In this document: positions 1-11,348 of the stretch, piece by piece
Position numbering within the stretch: the stretch's first letter is position 1
How the letters are laid out: each line of letters starts with the position of its first letter
NCBI GenBank assembly: GCA_030789695.1
Contig: CM061130.1
Coordinates: 13,197,860 to 13,261,859 of the forward strand
Reading direction: 5' to 3'
Source: Scilla litardierei
Lineage: Eukaryota; Streptophyta; Magnoliopsida; Asparagales; Asparagaceae
Length of the DNA: 64,000 bases
Translations under genes and position numbers: made by a program
Notes under the pieces: generated by a model
Seen by the model: the letters and a program-made list of their open reading frames with translations, nothing else
Database searches by the model: none
What the model was told of the DNA's origin: nothing

Positions 1-815
1 GCATTAAGAATCGACAATATTCACGCCACTCTCTCGACTCATGCCACTCTCATGGGTTAGAGCTTCGATGTATTTTGGTGGCTCTCGTTGACGTAAAGGC
101 GGGAGCCGTCAATTAGTGGTACAGTTCGTTGGTGGATCCCATCAAGACACGAGCCAGGCATGGTCACATGTCCCAATTAAATCCACTAACTCCTTAATTA
201 AGCCTATAGGATACTCCTTAAGCCAATCGATTCCACCAACCGTGGGCACGATTTCAGTACGAGTTCTCCAACAAATTTTGCAAGATCAACCAAAATACTT
301 CCCTTTTATTCCAACACAGCCTAAAAATCCTAACTTTGCATCTAAATCCTAAAATCCATGGGCTAATCCATTAGCCCTAGAAAAGACTACTCAAGTATAG
401 CAAGCATTATGAAAATAATAGAGATCATTGCTAGCATCATAGAAAAATAATAAGAAGAACTAAAATAGGATTAAAGAGATAGAATACTTAGCTTGATACA
501 AGAGGAGGGGCCTATGGCATGGCCTAACTCCTAAAAGAGTCTCCACATACTCTAAAGAAAATAAGATCTCCTCCAAAAAAAATTCCAAAGGGGTCCCCTT
601 CTAATGACGGCTACAATTCATATGTATAGTCCCCTAAAAACCCTTGCAAATAACCCTAGAAACTCTCTGAAATTTGTGTCCAAAATCAGTTCTGGCCGCA
701 ACTTAAGTTTTGGGCCCACCGCGACCCGGTCGAGTAGCCCCCTACTCGGTCGAGTCACAGTAGGGCAAAAACTTCCTCCAAAACGTCGCTTTATCTGGTT
801 GCTGACTTAGGTCGA
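1..815 (-). repeat. Outer Athila-like LTR, 3' part, cut by window edge
   Basis: Read on the minus strand this continues the LTR whose 5' part lies at 2568-3329; the solo LTR at 816-2567 splits the two. It carries two TCG palindromes near 725-760 (ACTCGGTCGAGT type), then AT-rich R/U5-like DNA with no supported gene. The far end of the LTR is not reached inside the window. The assignment rests on continuity with 2568-3329 and on similarity in style, not on a second LTR copy. Confidence 0.65.
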
Positions 816-1810
816 TGATCGGCCCCCGAACACACACCCGGGAGACAGTCGTAGTCTTATCGCAAGCGCACGGTGTGGTGGCAAGCGGGTATCGAACACG
901 AGAAAGACTAATGACGGTACTCTATCTTTATCACAAAGCTATTGGTGGAAGGATGGTTTGTAAAGCATTGTTGTCACAGTCGTTCAATCAACAATTCAAA
1001 TTTAGTATAATAAAGGCGTTTAGGGCTAGAAAATCCCCACTACGGATCGTCATTTATCTCTGTGAATAGCGAATCTCAACGTTGCAGGACTTGAATTTGG
1101 GTGAACTAGTCGTAACTGAATAGAGAACCAGGCTCACGCTCTCGCGCTATTGTCGGTCTATAGCGACCTAGGTTAGGGCCCATTCTCGTGCAAACCCTAA
1201 CCTAAGCCACTAGCTTTAGGATCAACATCATCGTTCAATCGCTCCCCGAGCCCACTCTCGTGCAAACTCATGTTACAATCTAGGTTGTGATAGTTCGTAT
1301 TCATCCAATCTCTTGCACACGAATATGGGTATAGATTTATAATAAAAATCCTAGCTTTAATCCAATCTCTTGCAAACCAAGTCTAGTGAATCTCGATTAT
1401 AAACCAAAATCGAATATCTGGGCCTTCCCATCTTTCAGAATCCAATCTCTTGCAAACTCCAAATCGATAGAAATTCCTAGCTATCCGTAATAAATCAATC
1501 ACAACCTAACCTTCTATCAATTCCAGTATCAAATAAATTCGTTCATCACAATTCTAAAATTAGATCCTTAGGGTTCATCCACATGCCCTAGAACAGCGGA
1601 ACTACTCACAATTCATCAAAGTAATGACAAAATAGATGAATAAAAACATGTATCAATTCAGATTTGAGAGAGAGCAATTCATAAAAATGCAAATTTTCAA
1701 TTAAAAGAACAAACCAGATCTGAGTTCTTCAATCCCCAAAGCTGAAATTACAATTAGAAAATCCTAAAATCTATTTTCTGGTCTCCCCCTAAACTAGGAT
1801 GAAAACTAGG

Positions 1811-1820
1811 CTTAAATACA
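1811..1820 (-). promoter_or_regulatory. Putative LTR TATA box
   Basis: The minus strand reads TGTATTTAAG about 80 bp downstream of the palindrome cluster of the solo LTR. Its position matches TATAAATA at 11341 in the related LTR. Confidence 0.5.
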
Positions 1821-1894
1821 AGACAAAACGTCCTAAAAATCCTGACAGATTTTCCCATGGCGCACCCCAGAACCCTAGCTCTCGACACAGGCAG

Positions 1895-2268
1895 TCTGCG
1901 CCACTCGGCCGAGTGGAAATCCCACTCGGCCGAGTGACAGACTCAAAATAAACAGAGAAGTTGGGGGGTCCGGTCTTCTTGGCACTCTGCGTCACTCGGC
2001 TGAGTGGAGTTTGTCACTCGGTCGAGTGGACTTCCTCACTCGGCCGAGTAAGTCTTCTGCTGTGCTCCCCAGAATTCCAGAGAGTCTGGCATGATTTCCT
2101 TCAGAAATCTCTGACTCACTCGAGCGAGTGGAGTTCTCCACTCGACCGAGTGGGATCATTCACTCGGTCGAGTGGGCTGTGACTCCAGGAACTTTCGTAT
2201 CAGTTGTACTCGACCGAGTACGTTCCTTCACTCGGCCGAGTGGACTGCGTACTCGACTGAGTGGCCTA
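1895..2268. repeat. TCG palindrome cluster in solo-LTR U3
   Basis: About ten copies of a 12-bp palindrome ACTCGGCCGAGT and variants (centre GGCC, GACC, GGTC) occur in under 400 bp, mostly paired a few to about 20 bases apart. They lie directly upstream of the LTR TATA box, a position typical of enhancer elements. Confidence 0.85.
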
Positions 2269-2567
2269 TTTCTGGAGTCATATTCCTCCTCCTTGCTTCA
2301 TCGTCGATCCTATCAGACTTCTTCTTCTTTCGCTCATCCTCTAACGATGCTAGCTCTTCGATAGGGCCATGGGCGATGCTCCGGTATGCGTGCAAGTTCC
2401 TTGTCTCATTTATGCTCTAAATCGCTCCATATTTCCTGAAATCCGACAAAAAACAAGAAATAGTGAAAGCCAATGCGATATCGTCAAATAATCGTGAAAA
2501 ATGCGACATGGGCGATGAAAATGATATGCAAACATGTAGAAAAAAGGTGTAAAATATGGACCGATCA

Positions 2568-3329
2568 GTCAAGTAAGACTGTTACTCGGTCGAGTAGGTA
2601 GCTGCTCGGTCGAGTCACAGGGTCGAGTGGCCTACTACTAGGTCGAGTGCAGATTTTAGCACTGCAACGTCAACTTGAAGAAATTTCTCAGATTTCATCC
2701 GACCACCGATTAACGTGTTCTTGATGACGTTGGAACCGTCATGAAGTCTATTATCCATAAAAATATGATAAAAATACTTTTTCTGCTGGAATGATAGCAA
2801 ATTTCAAAATAGTGAGAGTCTGTCTAAAAATCTTGGCGCTTGCCTTACTCGATTGAGTAGCCTTCGTGCTTGGTCGAGCTACAGTGCCTTGGGGAGAAGC
2901 TCAAAATAGTCGCTCTAGAAATTGGCGACTCGGGTCAAGTATCCACTCTACTCAGTCGAGTAGGGCGTATCTGTTTCCACTGCGAGATCCGCGTGTCAGC
3001 TCGGTCGAGCAGCTGATGCTAATCGGTCGAGTCGCGTGGGAAACTGACTCGGTCGCTTCTTGGCTGCTCCTTTCTCTTTATCTCCCTATAGTCTTCTTCT
3101 TTGGCACCTCAAGCATGTCATCATGAGTCTTCTTGGTGCTCTCACGTCGACGATCGTCCTATTGACTCCAAATTGCTCCAATATCGCTCCAAATCCCTGA
3201 AATAGACATAAACACTTCGAAATTCATATTGTTCCACATAATAGCGTAAAAACGTATAAAATGGGGATTGGGGGGGGTGAAATGTGTCATGAAAATATGC
3301 GATAATTCATGCAAAATAGAAGCATATCA
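2568..3329 (-). repeat. Outer Athila-like LTR, 5' part
   Basis: On the minus strand this starts TGATATGCTTCTATTTTGC at 3329, the usual TGATA... start of this LTR type, and contains a segment ending TTTCAGGGATTTGGAGCG like the neighbouring LTRs. Palindromes of the CTCGGTCGAG type lie at about 2578-3055. At 3330 the sequence switches to plus-strand gag, so this LTR marks an insertion in the gag of the 3330-11637 element. Confidence 0.7.
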
Positions 3330-3868
3330 CTCGCCACCTCAGCAGAAACCTACCAAAAAGGCCGCTACAACAACAGCAATTCCAGAAAGGCAACAAGCGG
3401 GACCTTATAGACCCCCAGGATTTAATCAATGATGGATGCCACAAAAACCATCGCCGATACCGCAAAGATCTGAGCATGAGACCAGAGTTGAGGAGTTATG
3501 GCCGAGCATAAGAATATCAATGCTAAACTATCGACAGGCCAAGATAGCCTCAACACCATTGTGGCACAATTTGGCAGAGAAAATCACATTGCTTAACAAG
3601 GCCCAAAATCAATTGCCGGCTCAACTGGAGCCAAACCTAATGTGCAACACCGGCCACATTAATGCGATAGTGGCAGTGACTATTAGAGGCGGGAAGGATA
3701 CTACACTTGCCATGGTTCAAACTAGAAGCCCAAAGGAAGAAGTTCTGGTTGAGAAAGATGGAAGAAATGAAGAGGAGAGCCCCATGGCGACGACAAACAA
3801 AGAGGAAAAATCTGAAGTTGATGAGCCCCAGAAGGAGAGGATATATGTGCCACAGATACCGTTCCCAT
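3330..3868 (+). pseudogene. gag C-terminal remnant, Athila-like
   Basis: The frame starts inside gag with a proline/glutamine-rich stretch including YRPPGFNQ, a motif common near the end of Athila gag, then a TGA near 3430. The main open stretch (3436-3868) holds an amphipathic segment and a charged tail ending YVPQIPFP, the usual bridge into protease. A TAG at 3868-3870 stands where relatives have Gln. The N-terminal gag and its start were lost to the insertion at 3329. Identity rests on motifs and order only. Confidence 0.7.
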
Positions 3869-3870
3869 AG

Positions 3871-5041
3871 TCGTTGGCAAAGGCCAAATTGGAGGAAAAG
3901 GTTTGCTCGATTTCTGGGGAACTTGAGAGGTATAAACTTGAACATCCTGTTCCTAGATGCAATTATTGAAATCCCGACGTATGCGAAGTTTCTTAAAGAC
4001 TTGATTACTGGAAGGAAACGAACAGTGAAGATCATGCTAGTCGAACAAGGTACTTGGTTCTTTAACGAAGAAAAGGTGTCGAAGAAATTAAAGGATCCTG
4101 GAAGCTTTAGAATTCCGTGCACACTTGGCGGAGTCCCCCTACAAAAGGTTTTGGTAAATTTGGGTGTGAGCATGAGCCTCATGCCTCTCACCATTTTCAA
4201 GAAGCTCAATACGGGGACCGACCTTAAGGCCACCGACATGAAGATTCAACTCGTCGATAGATGAATCACTATGTCGGTGCCTCTCACCATTTTCAAGAAG
4301 CTCAATACGGGGACCGACCTTAAGGCCACCGACATGAAGATTCAACTCGTCGATAGATGAATCACTATGCCGGTGGGAATCGTTGAAAATGTGTCGCTTC
4401 AAATACCGGGAGGACTTTGTGTTTTATGTGACTTCGAAATCATGGACGTAAAAGAAGAGGGAGATACATCTCTTATACTTAGGCACCCCTTCTTAGCTAC
4501 TGCCGGAGTTATTGTGGACATGAGAGAAAGAACGTTGTCACTCAACGTTAGAAATATCGAAGTCGAGTTCCATCTCCCGTGTGCCATGAAGAATAGATCC
4601 TTGCTAAAGGAAAGTGACTATGTGGATTTACTAGATGAGGTCATCGATGAAGCCATGCCATATTCCATTGGAGATTTGCACGCAGATAGTCTTGACGGAG
4701 TGCCAATTTCTGAAAACAACGCTCCAAATAGAGATACACTGGATCTTCTCACTGAGCAAGAGGAGAATGACGCTGATGTCATGAGGAATAGAGATATCTG
4801 CAAGCTCTCTTCAGTGAAGCAAGGAAAAAACGCACCACCGGCGAATACTTCACCACCGACGGAAAGAACAAATGAGCCAAGAACCAAAGCTTGTGGGGAG
4901 TCATCGCTAACCATAATTAGAGAGGAAGCGCGCTTAAAGGAGGTCAAGCAAGAAGAATTGCAACGTCTGAATTCTACCGGCCTCCTCACAAAGTTTGACA
5001 TGCACAACTCCTATGCGCCGAACATCACATGCTTAACATAG
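3871..5041 (+). pseudogene. Aspartic protease remnant, Athila-like pol
   Basis: One frame (3707-4264) contains DPGSFRIPC, then LVNLGVSMSLMP, the retropepsin active-site region; the catalytic Asp of the usual DLGAS motif is Asn here (codon 4157-4159). A second frame (4367-5041) holds the protease C-terminal half (LILRHPFLATAG) and an acidic linker. Reverse transcriptase, RNase H and integrase, expected next, are absent: the frame ends with a short motif RLNSTGLLTKFDMHNSYAP and meets the post-pol box. A 96-bp in-frame tandem duplication with an internal TGA separates the halves. Inactive as a protease. Confidence 0.8.
4183..4374 (+). repeat. 96-bp tandem duplication inside protease
   Basis: Copies 4183-4278 and 4279-4374 are almost identical and begin GCCTCTCACCATTTTCAAG. 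The period is 32 codons, so frame is kept, but each copy carries a TGA. Confidence 0.95.
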
Positions 5042-5366
5042 AATCATAAGGGGTCGAGCTTAAGACCTTAAACAAGCGCTTGTCGGGAAGCAACCCGATA
5101 TTCATATCTTAGTTCTTTTAGTTGAATTTTAGTTTTTATTTTTGCTTTAGATTTTTATTAGTATAAAGGCAAGAGTCTAGAAAAATCTGGCAATGGGCAA
5201 CGTTTTTATCGCAGGAAGAAGATATGAGGAATCCATTCAAATGGAGGATAGCCATGGCAATGGAGAGCAGCCCCAAGGACATGTTTAAATGATACAAGAG
5301 GAAGAAACTGACGGGAGATGGAGAGACAGAAGACAGAGAAAACAGAGAGTAAAGAGCTGAATTAGA
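5042..5366 (+). other. Post-pol spacer with conserved Athila box
   Basis: No gene. The stretch around 5069-5098 (AAGCGCTTGTCGGGAAGCAA) matches the AAGCGCT...GGGAGGCAACCC box that follows pol in many Athila-like elements. The rest is AT-rich and leads into the palindrome cluster. Confidence 0.6.
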
Positions 5367-5781
5367 CATCCTACTCGGCCGAATGAGATTCTTACTCAGC
5401 CGAGTGAAGAACTGAACATGGAAGTCCCAAAAAACATACTCTGTAAATTTTATGCCACTCGACCGAGTGACCTTTCACTCGACCGAGTGCACCATATAGC
5501 AGAAAGCTCGTATATCATTCTCTATAAGGCCTATCTACTTGGTCGAGTTATTAGTTCACTCGACCGAGTGACTAATTCTACTTGACCAAGTAGGAGACTG
5601 CGGCAGAATCACAAAAAAAATTCCCACTCTGTCTTTATTTCTCACTCGACCGAGCGGAACTTGTCACTCGCCCGAGTGACTCAAACCACTCGGCCGAGTC
5701 GCTCAACTCAGCCAAAATTTCAAAATTTTAAAAATAGTCCACTCGATCGAGTGATGACCGTCACTCGATCGAGTGACTAAA
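5367..5781. repeat. TCG palindrome cluster upstream of env-like ORF
   Basis: More than ten copies of ACTCGGCCGAGT, ACTCGACCGAGT and ACTCGATCGAGT variants in about 415 bp. It is the same motif family as in the LTR U3 regions, but here it lies between pol and the env-like gene, ending 13 bp before a TATA box. Confidence 0.85.
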
Positions 5782-5793
5782 GTCAGGCCGCCC

Positions 5794-5803
5794 TTATATA
5801 ATC
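5794..5803 (+). promoter_or_regulatory. Putative internal TATA box for env-like gene
   Basis: TTATATAATC lies just downstream of the palindrome cluster and about 500 bp upstream of the env-like ATG, copying the LTR layout of palindromes then TATA. Promoter activity is inferred. Confidence 0.5.
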
Positions 5804-6025
5804 CCCAAATCCACTCGCCCGCAGCTTAAAATCCCCAAATCGACAAAACCTTTCCCTTTTCTCCGACTCGACCACTGCTCCCATGCCGACTCACCCGAGT
5901 GCGCCCAACCCCGATCGACGACGGCCACCTCCGATGCCACCTTCGATGATGCTACCTCTGGTCGAGTCCGGCGATCTCATCCCCATTTCGCCCTATTTTG
6001 CCCGATATCTTCTCCTTTCCATTTC

Positions 6026-6138
6026 GTAAGCCATAATCCAACCTCCAACCCTATTCAACCCTATTTTTCGCCGATTTCTCTTGATCTACCCCATACATTA
6101 TGAATTCTTAACGCTAATTAATTGTTTTTGTGCAACAG
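6026..6138 (+). other. Candidate 5'-UTR intron of env-like transcript
   Basis: GTAAGCC at 6026 is a good donor; a pyrimidine/T-rich stretch ends in GTGCAACAG at 6138. The 113-bp AT-rich interval lies between the internal TATA box and the env-like ATG. No transcript evidence. Confidence 0.45.
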
Positions 6139-6298
6139 GAAAGCTTGTGGGAGATCTACCGGTGATTTAGAGCTTAGGGGAGGTGCCTCACGCTCATTTT
6201 CTTGCTCGGAGTCGAATCATGCTTGGTACACTCATTCCATATTTTATTTTGAGCATTTTGATAGAACTTGATTGGTGTACGTCTCACGGCATTCACCG

Positions 6299-8805
6299 AT
6301 GCCCCCACGCACTAGATCTAGTGCTCGGCAGCCCGCTTCCAAGCGGAAGAAGACTAGTGACCACTGTCCTTCTTCCTCTGGGACAGCGCCCCCACCATAT
6401 AGAGACCCCATAGATACACTCCTAGCATCCTCAGCACCACCTGCAGCACCACCTGTACCACCACTAGCACAACATGTCCCTGCGATCGAGACGTACGGGA
6501 TCTCTTTCAAAGATGATGCACACCACGTCAAGTTTGAGAGGATCTTCAACGCCAGATCATACACACTAGGTTTGTGCATATTGATACACTTGAGCGCCTA
6601 GGGGTATTTCAAGGCCTACACCAGTTGTATGACAACATGGCGTGGGGCGATTTTTTTCGGTGTCGACAGACACCTACATCCGACCGACACCTAAGGTCTT
6701 GAGTTCTATTCGTAGGACTCCTAGGGGCTACTCTTTCAGTCTCATGGACCCAGAGTGCGAGATCTCACATGACATGGCCCGAGCATACTTTCATTGGCCC
6801 CCTGTCCCGGACCCAGACTGAGCTTATGGTCCCACGCACCACACCCCATGTCTTTTCAGTTGCTGCTTTTAGGGACACGATCACTAGCACATACCACTTC
6901 GACCCTAGCAGGGCGATGGCCTCTTCTATAGTCCACCCATGCCTGTGGCTTGCACAATGCCTTTTGGTGACCACCATTCTAGCCAAGCCAGATCATGTCC
7001 ACGCCAGAGCTTTTCATGCTCTATGCGATGACTGTAGAGAGAGCCTTAGAGGTAGGGATGGTAGTAATGACCCGACCCGACCCAACCGACCCGACCCACC
7101 CGACCCGACCCGCCACGGTTTTGACCCGACCCGACCCGGCCTGCAGATGGGTCGGGGCAAGCTTGGGCTTTGTATGCAACCTGCCCCGCCTCGGCCCGTC
7201 CTGATAAACTATAGATATTCTAAAAAACCTTACTATTTTGATGTGAACCATGCGGTCTGCCCATATCATATAACTCATACTCTGTTCTAATGTTCTCCCA
7301 GTTAGGTCAATTCCCAATTCCAAATTACCAATAAATCACAATTTTCTAAATCCCAAATAAAACTTTTATTTAGGATTCATATGGATGGCTTAATGACCTG
7401 ACCCGACCGACCCGACCCGGCCCGACCCGGTTTTGGTAAGAAATTACCTGACCCGCCCCGGCCCGAGACCCGCCCCGCCCCGCCTCGGCCTGTAGACGGG
7501 GCGGAGCAAGCTTGGGTAGTTAAATACCCGCCCCGCCCCGCAATATTGCCATTCCTACTTAGAGGGTGACGGGGAAGTCTTAGTCCCCTCTATTTCTATT
7601 GATATTGCTAGATGATATTTTGTCCGCATCTTTTCTTTGGTCGCCTCCACCAAGGCGATATGTTGTGACGGTCTAATCACCCTCATAGCACCTATTTTCG
7701 ACATCCAGCTTCCCGCTGGCCTGCACCGTGCTATGGCCCCACCACCTTATCTCTAGATGTTTTGGCCCGTATGCACATGATCCGCCCTCACGGACATCGT
7801 CATTGGGTCTGGTTACATGGTCCCTTCTCTGCTAATTATATAGTACTTTCAAACCCTGTTCAGACCCATATTGGACCAGCAGGTGCAGAGTGGAGGTTCT
7901 CGATGGACCTCCTGATCCCACCTGTATATGTACTAAAGCCCGACAACGAGCAGCAGAGGGCCCCATATCGAGCCCCTCGCCACTGAGATCCCGATTTCCC
8001 AGCCTGCCTCTGATCCGATTCCAAGCCTAGCACATATGTCTCCAGTTTTGCTTGTGCCAAGAGCTCCACTTCTGTCAATGTGTCTGATTCTACCACACCG
8101 CTGAGAGTTGATCTGATTTTATACATGAGTTTTGAGAGTGCTATCCCCACAACTTTTGATAGAGGCGACCATTCTTCCTCTACGACTGCAGAGACCCTCG
8201 ATGCACCTGACTTCTCGACTCCTGGGGTGTCATTATCTTCTGTTTTCATGACCACCCCATCAATCGACGATTCAGTATCTGCTGCCGCCATATATACCGA
8301 GAGTGTCGTGGTGTCTGTCACCACAGCTGTTGCCACATCCTCTCAGCCTACCTCGTCCTCTGTTGATATTCCGACCTCCTCCTCCGTTGCATATATTTCT
8401 TAGAGCATTCCTGTGTCTCAGCCTCCCCTGGAGGCTGAGCATCTTGTTGTGAGCTCCGCTCCCTGCACACACCCGATAGTGGCCCCACTAGTTTTTGGAG
8501 GCCGTATGAGACCCCTTGCCCGTACACCTCCATGTCCCTCTACCTCCTCTCCTGACGAAAGAGAGAAACACCTCAGCACTGTCGAGTCGGCAGTGTCTGT
8601 ACTTAGAGTTGACCTTAGGGCTCTCACGACGCCCGTCACTGCTCAGCAGGCCCGTATTGCCATGATTTCTGGTATTCAGCTCACGTTGAACCATATTCTC
8701 CACTGCCTGCAACAACAACAGCTAGTCCCTCAGCAGCCTGCACCTCTGCTACCACCGTCCCCACATCAGGGAGGTAATGGCGATGCACCAACTTATGCAC
8801 GACTT
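6299..8805 (+). pseudogene. Env-like / plant transposon protein ORF, broken
   Basis: The start MPPRTRSSARQPASKRKK is a basic N-terminus usual for the post-pol ORF of Athila-like elements. It is followed by a segment SFKDDAHHVKFERIFNARS resembling the core of the putative plant transposon protein domain. The frame breaks after 6601; matching segments continue in shifting frames (6610-7044), pass a hAT MITE (7053-7557) and resume with LARMHMIRPHGHRHWVWLH at 7762-7986. A Ser/Thr/Pro-rich tail follows (8080-8400, TAG at 8401, then 8413-8800) with a Gln-rich end. The role of such proteins is unknown; env homology is by position only. Not functional here. Confidence 0.65.
7053..7557. mobile_element. 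hAT-type MITE, 505 bp
   Basis: Ends are TAGGGATGG and CCATTCCTA (imperfect inverted repeats) flanked by a perfect 8-bp target duplication CTTAGAGG (7045-7052 and 7558-7565), diagnostic of hAT. Both subterminal regions are packed with CCCGACC / CCCGCC tandem repeats. No transposase. Confidence 0.92.
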
Positions 8806-8961
8806 CTTGATGTATGTCATATTTTTGTTCCACATCTCACCCCACTATTTTGTATGACCATCTGTCTTCACCTTTTTGCAGTGCACTGTATATTTCAGCT
8901 TGGGAAGATTATGTATTTTTGGGCCACCATCTTGCATCCATCCATATATCATTTTGCATGA

Positions 8962-10640
8962 TCGCATTGCATATGTCCTTTACATATACCATCATATCAT
9001 ATTTTATTTTCCTTATTTTTCTTTATTTCGCATCATACTACATCCACACCCACCCGCCTCCATCTTAAATGTCCTTGTGCCATACTTTGCACATTGAGGA
9101 CAATGTGATGTTTAGCTTGGGGGAGTGAATGTGCCCACACACTTTTTTATTTTCCTTACTTATATCTTTATGTTTCACTTTTCTTCATTTTCCACTTATT
9201 TTCACGCAGTTTTTCATTCTTTCCCATGCATCATGTTTTCTTCATTTTTTGGAGTGCTTGCATGTGTATAGTTAGATTTTATTTTATCCTTACTTCCTTT
9301 ACTTTCTTTGCTAGAGATGAATTTCCTATGATGAATATAGCTTGGATTTTACTTTACTCTTATGCATGTATCTCTTGCCATGCTATTGTTTTTTATTTCT
9401 GATATCATCTGCGACATATTTGCCGTGCACTTGAGAAAAAGAGCTCCCAACGTGTTTATTGTTTGTCCATGAATGAATTTTAGCATTTACTCGTCTGAGA
9501 ATTACATTATTGTTTACTTTTTATAGAAAACGTACCAAGATTCATGCATTGACTGCCTATTACTTGGAGTACTGCTTTGTATCTTAATATCACTTCTTAT
9601 TGCATGAAATGTGTATTGAGCTTCTAGGTTGAATGAATTGAGTGTCGTTTGATATGAATAGATTAGCTTACTTTTAGAAATCAAACTAAGTAGATGACAT
9701 TACCCTGCTGAAGTTGTTGTGCACATACAAAAAGAGTGAACCGAGCGTTATCATATATTCTTTCTCCACATATCTTGAAAAGTATTTCTATACATATAAT
9801 CATTGGTGAATCTCCCCTTAAGTGAATCTTATTATTGCATCTTCCCCATCTAAAAATAAATAAGCTCCATGATCCCAAAAACTTAAAAGAAAAGAAAATT
9901 TTATATCTTTGCATCTTTCTTTGGGATTGTTCTTGTGTATAAAAAAAGAAAAGGAGAGAAAAAAGAGAAAAAAGAAAAAGAAAAAAAGAAAAGTTTCATT
10001 GTATATACACGATCCCATTCTTTAATTCTATCTTATTTTTCTTTTTATATATGGAGCTACAAAAATATGGGAAACAGTTCATATTTGATGCCAACACGCT
10101 TATAGATAAGCTTGGGGGAGGAGATCCAATGATGTGTGTGAGAGTGACCACTTATATGTGCATGTCAACCTAAGCTAGGTAATTTTTGATACTTAGAGAG
10201 ATGAATTAGAGTAGAACAACATCTATGAATTGAAAATTGGCATGAAAACCATCTCTTTCTATTCTTATTAATTTAAATTATGTGATATCTCTTATACTCC
10301 AAATAGAAACAGTCAATTGAAAAGTGTGTTATGTATAATTATGTATATCGTTTTTCTATGCCTTATACGATGTTCGACTATAAAATGATTTCATATTTCA
10401 TATGATTCACGTTGTTCTTAGTTTTACTATCAAGTGTACACACATGAAATGATTTCGAAATAAGAGCTTTAGTGATGTTTCTTATTCATTGCTCGTGCCA
10501 CTCGACTAAGCAAACCCGAGTTCTGAGAGAACGATCTAGCACTTCCCTTCTTCATCTTCTTTTTCATCTATTTGATTTTAATTTATTTTATTTGCCAAGT
10601 TCACTTTTTACTTATCTTCCTTGAGGACGAGTAAAAGGTA
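8962..10640 (+). other. Non-coding 3' region of Athila-like element
   Basis: No gene seen. It contains ATTGAGGACAATGTGATG-TTTAGCTTGGGGGAG (9094-9125), a typical box after the env-like ORF, a second AAGCTTGGGGGAGG at about 10108-10122, and a purine tract at about 9938-9993. The remainder is AT-rich. Confidence 0.55.
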
Positions 10641-10654
10641 AGCTTGGGGAATTT
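10640..10654 (+). promoter_or_regulatory. Polypurine tract before 3' LTR
   Basis: AAGCTTGGGGAATTT immediately precedes TGATAGG, the LTR start. This would prime plus-strand DNA synthesis. Confidence 0.75.
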
Positions 10655-10957
10655 TGATAGGCTCATATTTTACACTTTATTTCTACATTTTTTTCATCCC
10701 ATAACGATTGATCATATCGCGATTTTAACGATTATACGACGCTTTTATGATATATTTCACTATTTCTTTCTTTCGTCTGATTTCAGAAAATATGGAGAAT
10801 CGGGAGCAATTTGGAGCCACGAGCGCTTACATGCATGCCGGAGCGTCATTGACGATGATATCGGAGAGCTAACAGCGCTGGAGGATGAGTAGAAGAAGAA
10901 GGAAGGTGAATGAAATGACGAGGTAGCGAGAAGAAGGAGAAAGAGTACTGAAACAGG

Positions 10958-11255
10958 CTACTCGGTCGAGTGACCCAGCACACACGACCGAGTCGAGCAG
11001 CACACTCGACCGAGTGGAGCAGCACACTTGACCGAGTGAAGCTGACACTCCCAATCCAGCCTGAAGAAGAGCCGTAATGTACTCGGCCGAGTGGGAATTT
11101 CCACTCGACCGAGTGAGAATCCCATTCGACCGATTGGGGAGAAAAAATGTGAAGAAATCATTCGACACTTCTATGTATTTAGGGAGGATCTGCAGCAGGT
11201 CCTACTCGACCGAGCATGAATCTCACTCGACTGAGTGAGCAGTTCACTCGGCCGT
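10958..11255. repeat. TCG palindrome cluster, Athila-like 3' LTR
   Basis: About nine variants of ACTCGACCGAGT, upstream of the TATA box at 11341. Confidence 0.85.
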
Positions 11256-11340
11256 GTGCGCCATAAGCCAGTTTTCGAAAACTAGGGTTTGCAACTGTTC
11301 ATGTGCAAATCTGTCAGGATTTTCTATATTTTTAGGCGGC

Positions 11341-11348
11341 TATAAATA
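11341..11348 (+). promoter_or_regulatory. LTR TATA box
   Basis: TATAAATA about 85 bp after the palindrome cluster, in the expected U3 position. Confidence 0.65.

Larger units (their letters stand above)
816..2567 (-). mobile_element. Solo LTR, Athila-like, nested in another LTR
   Basis: The 1752-bp segment begins TGATCGG and ends CCGATCA on the plus strand, so it has TG...CA ends with a 7-bp terminal inverted repeat. Candidate target duplications are GTCGA (811-815) and GTCAA (2568-2572), one mismatch. No coding region or second LTR accompanies it, which fits LTR-LTR recombination. Read on the minus strand its first 300 bases resemble the start of the LTR at 10655 (CATATTTTACAC, TTTCAGGAAATATGGAG-like). 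Palindromes of the ACTCGGCCGAGT type fill about 1895-2268, just upstream of a TATA box. Confidence 0.8.

Noticed and set aside
5367..5781. CRISPR-like look of evenly recurring palindromes
   Set aside because: The repeats are 12 bp, vary in sequence, have irregular spacing and sit in plant LTR retrotransposons; no cas genes.
9938..9993. Purine tract as the polypurine primer
   Set aside because: No LTR start follows; the tract at 10640-10654 abuts the LTR.
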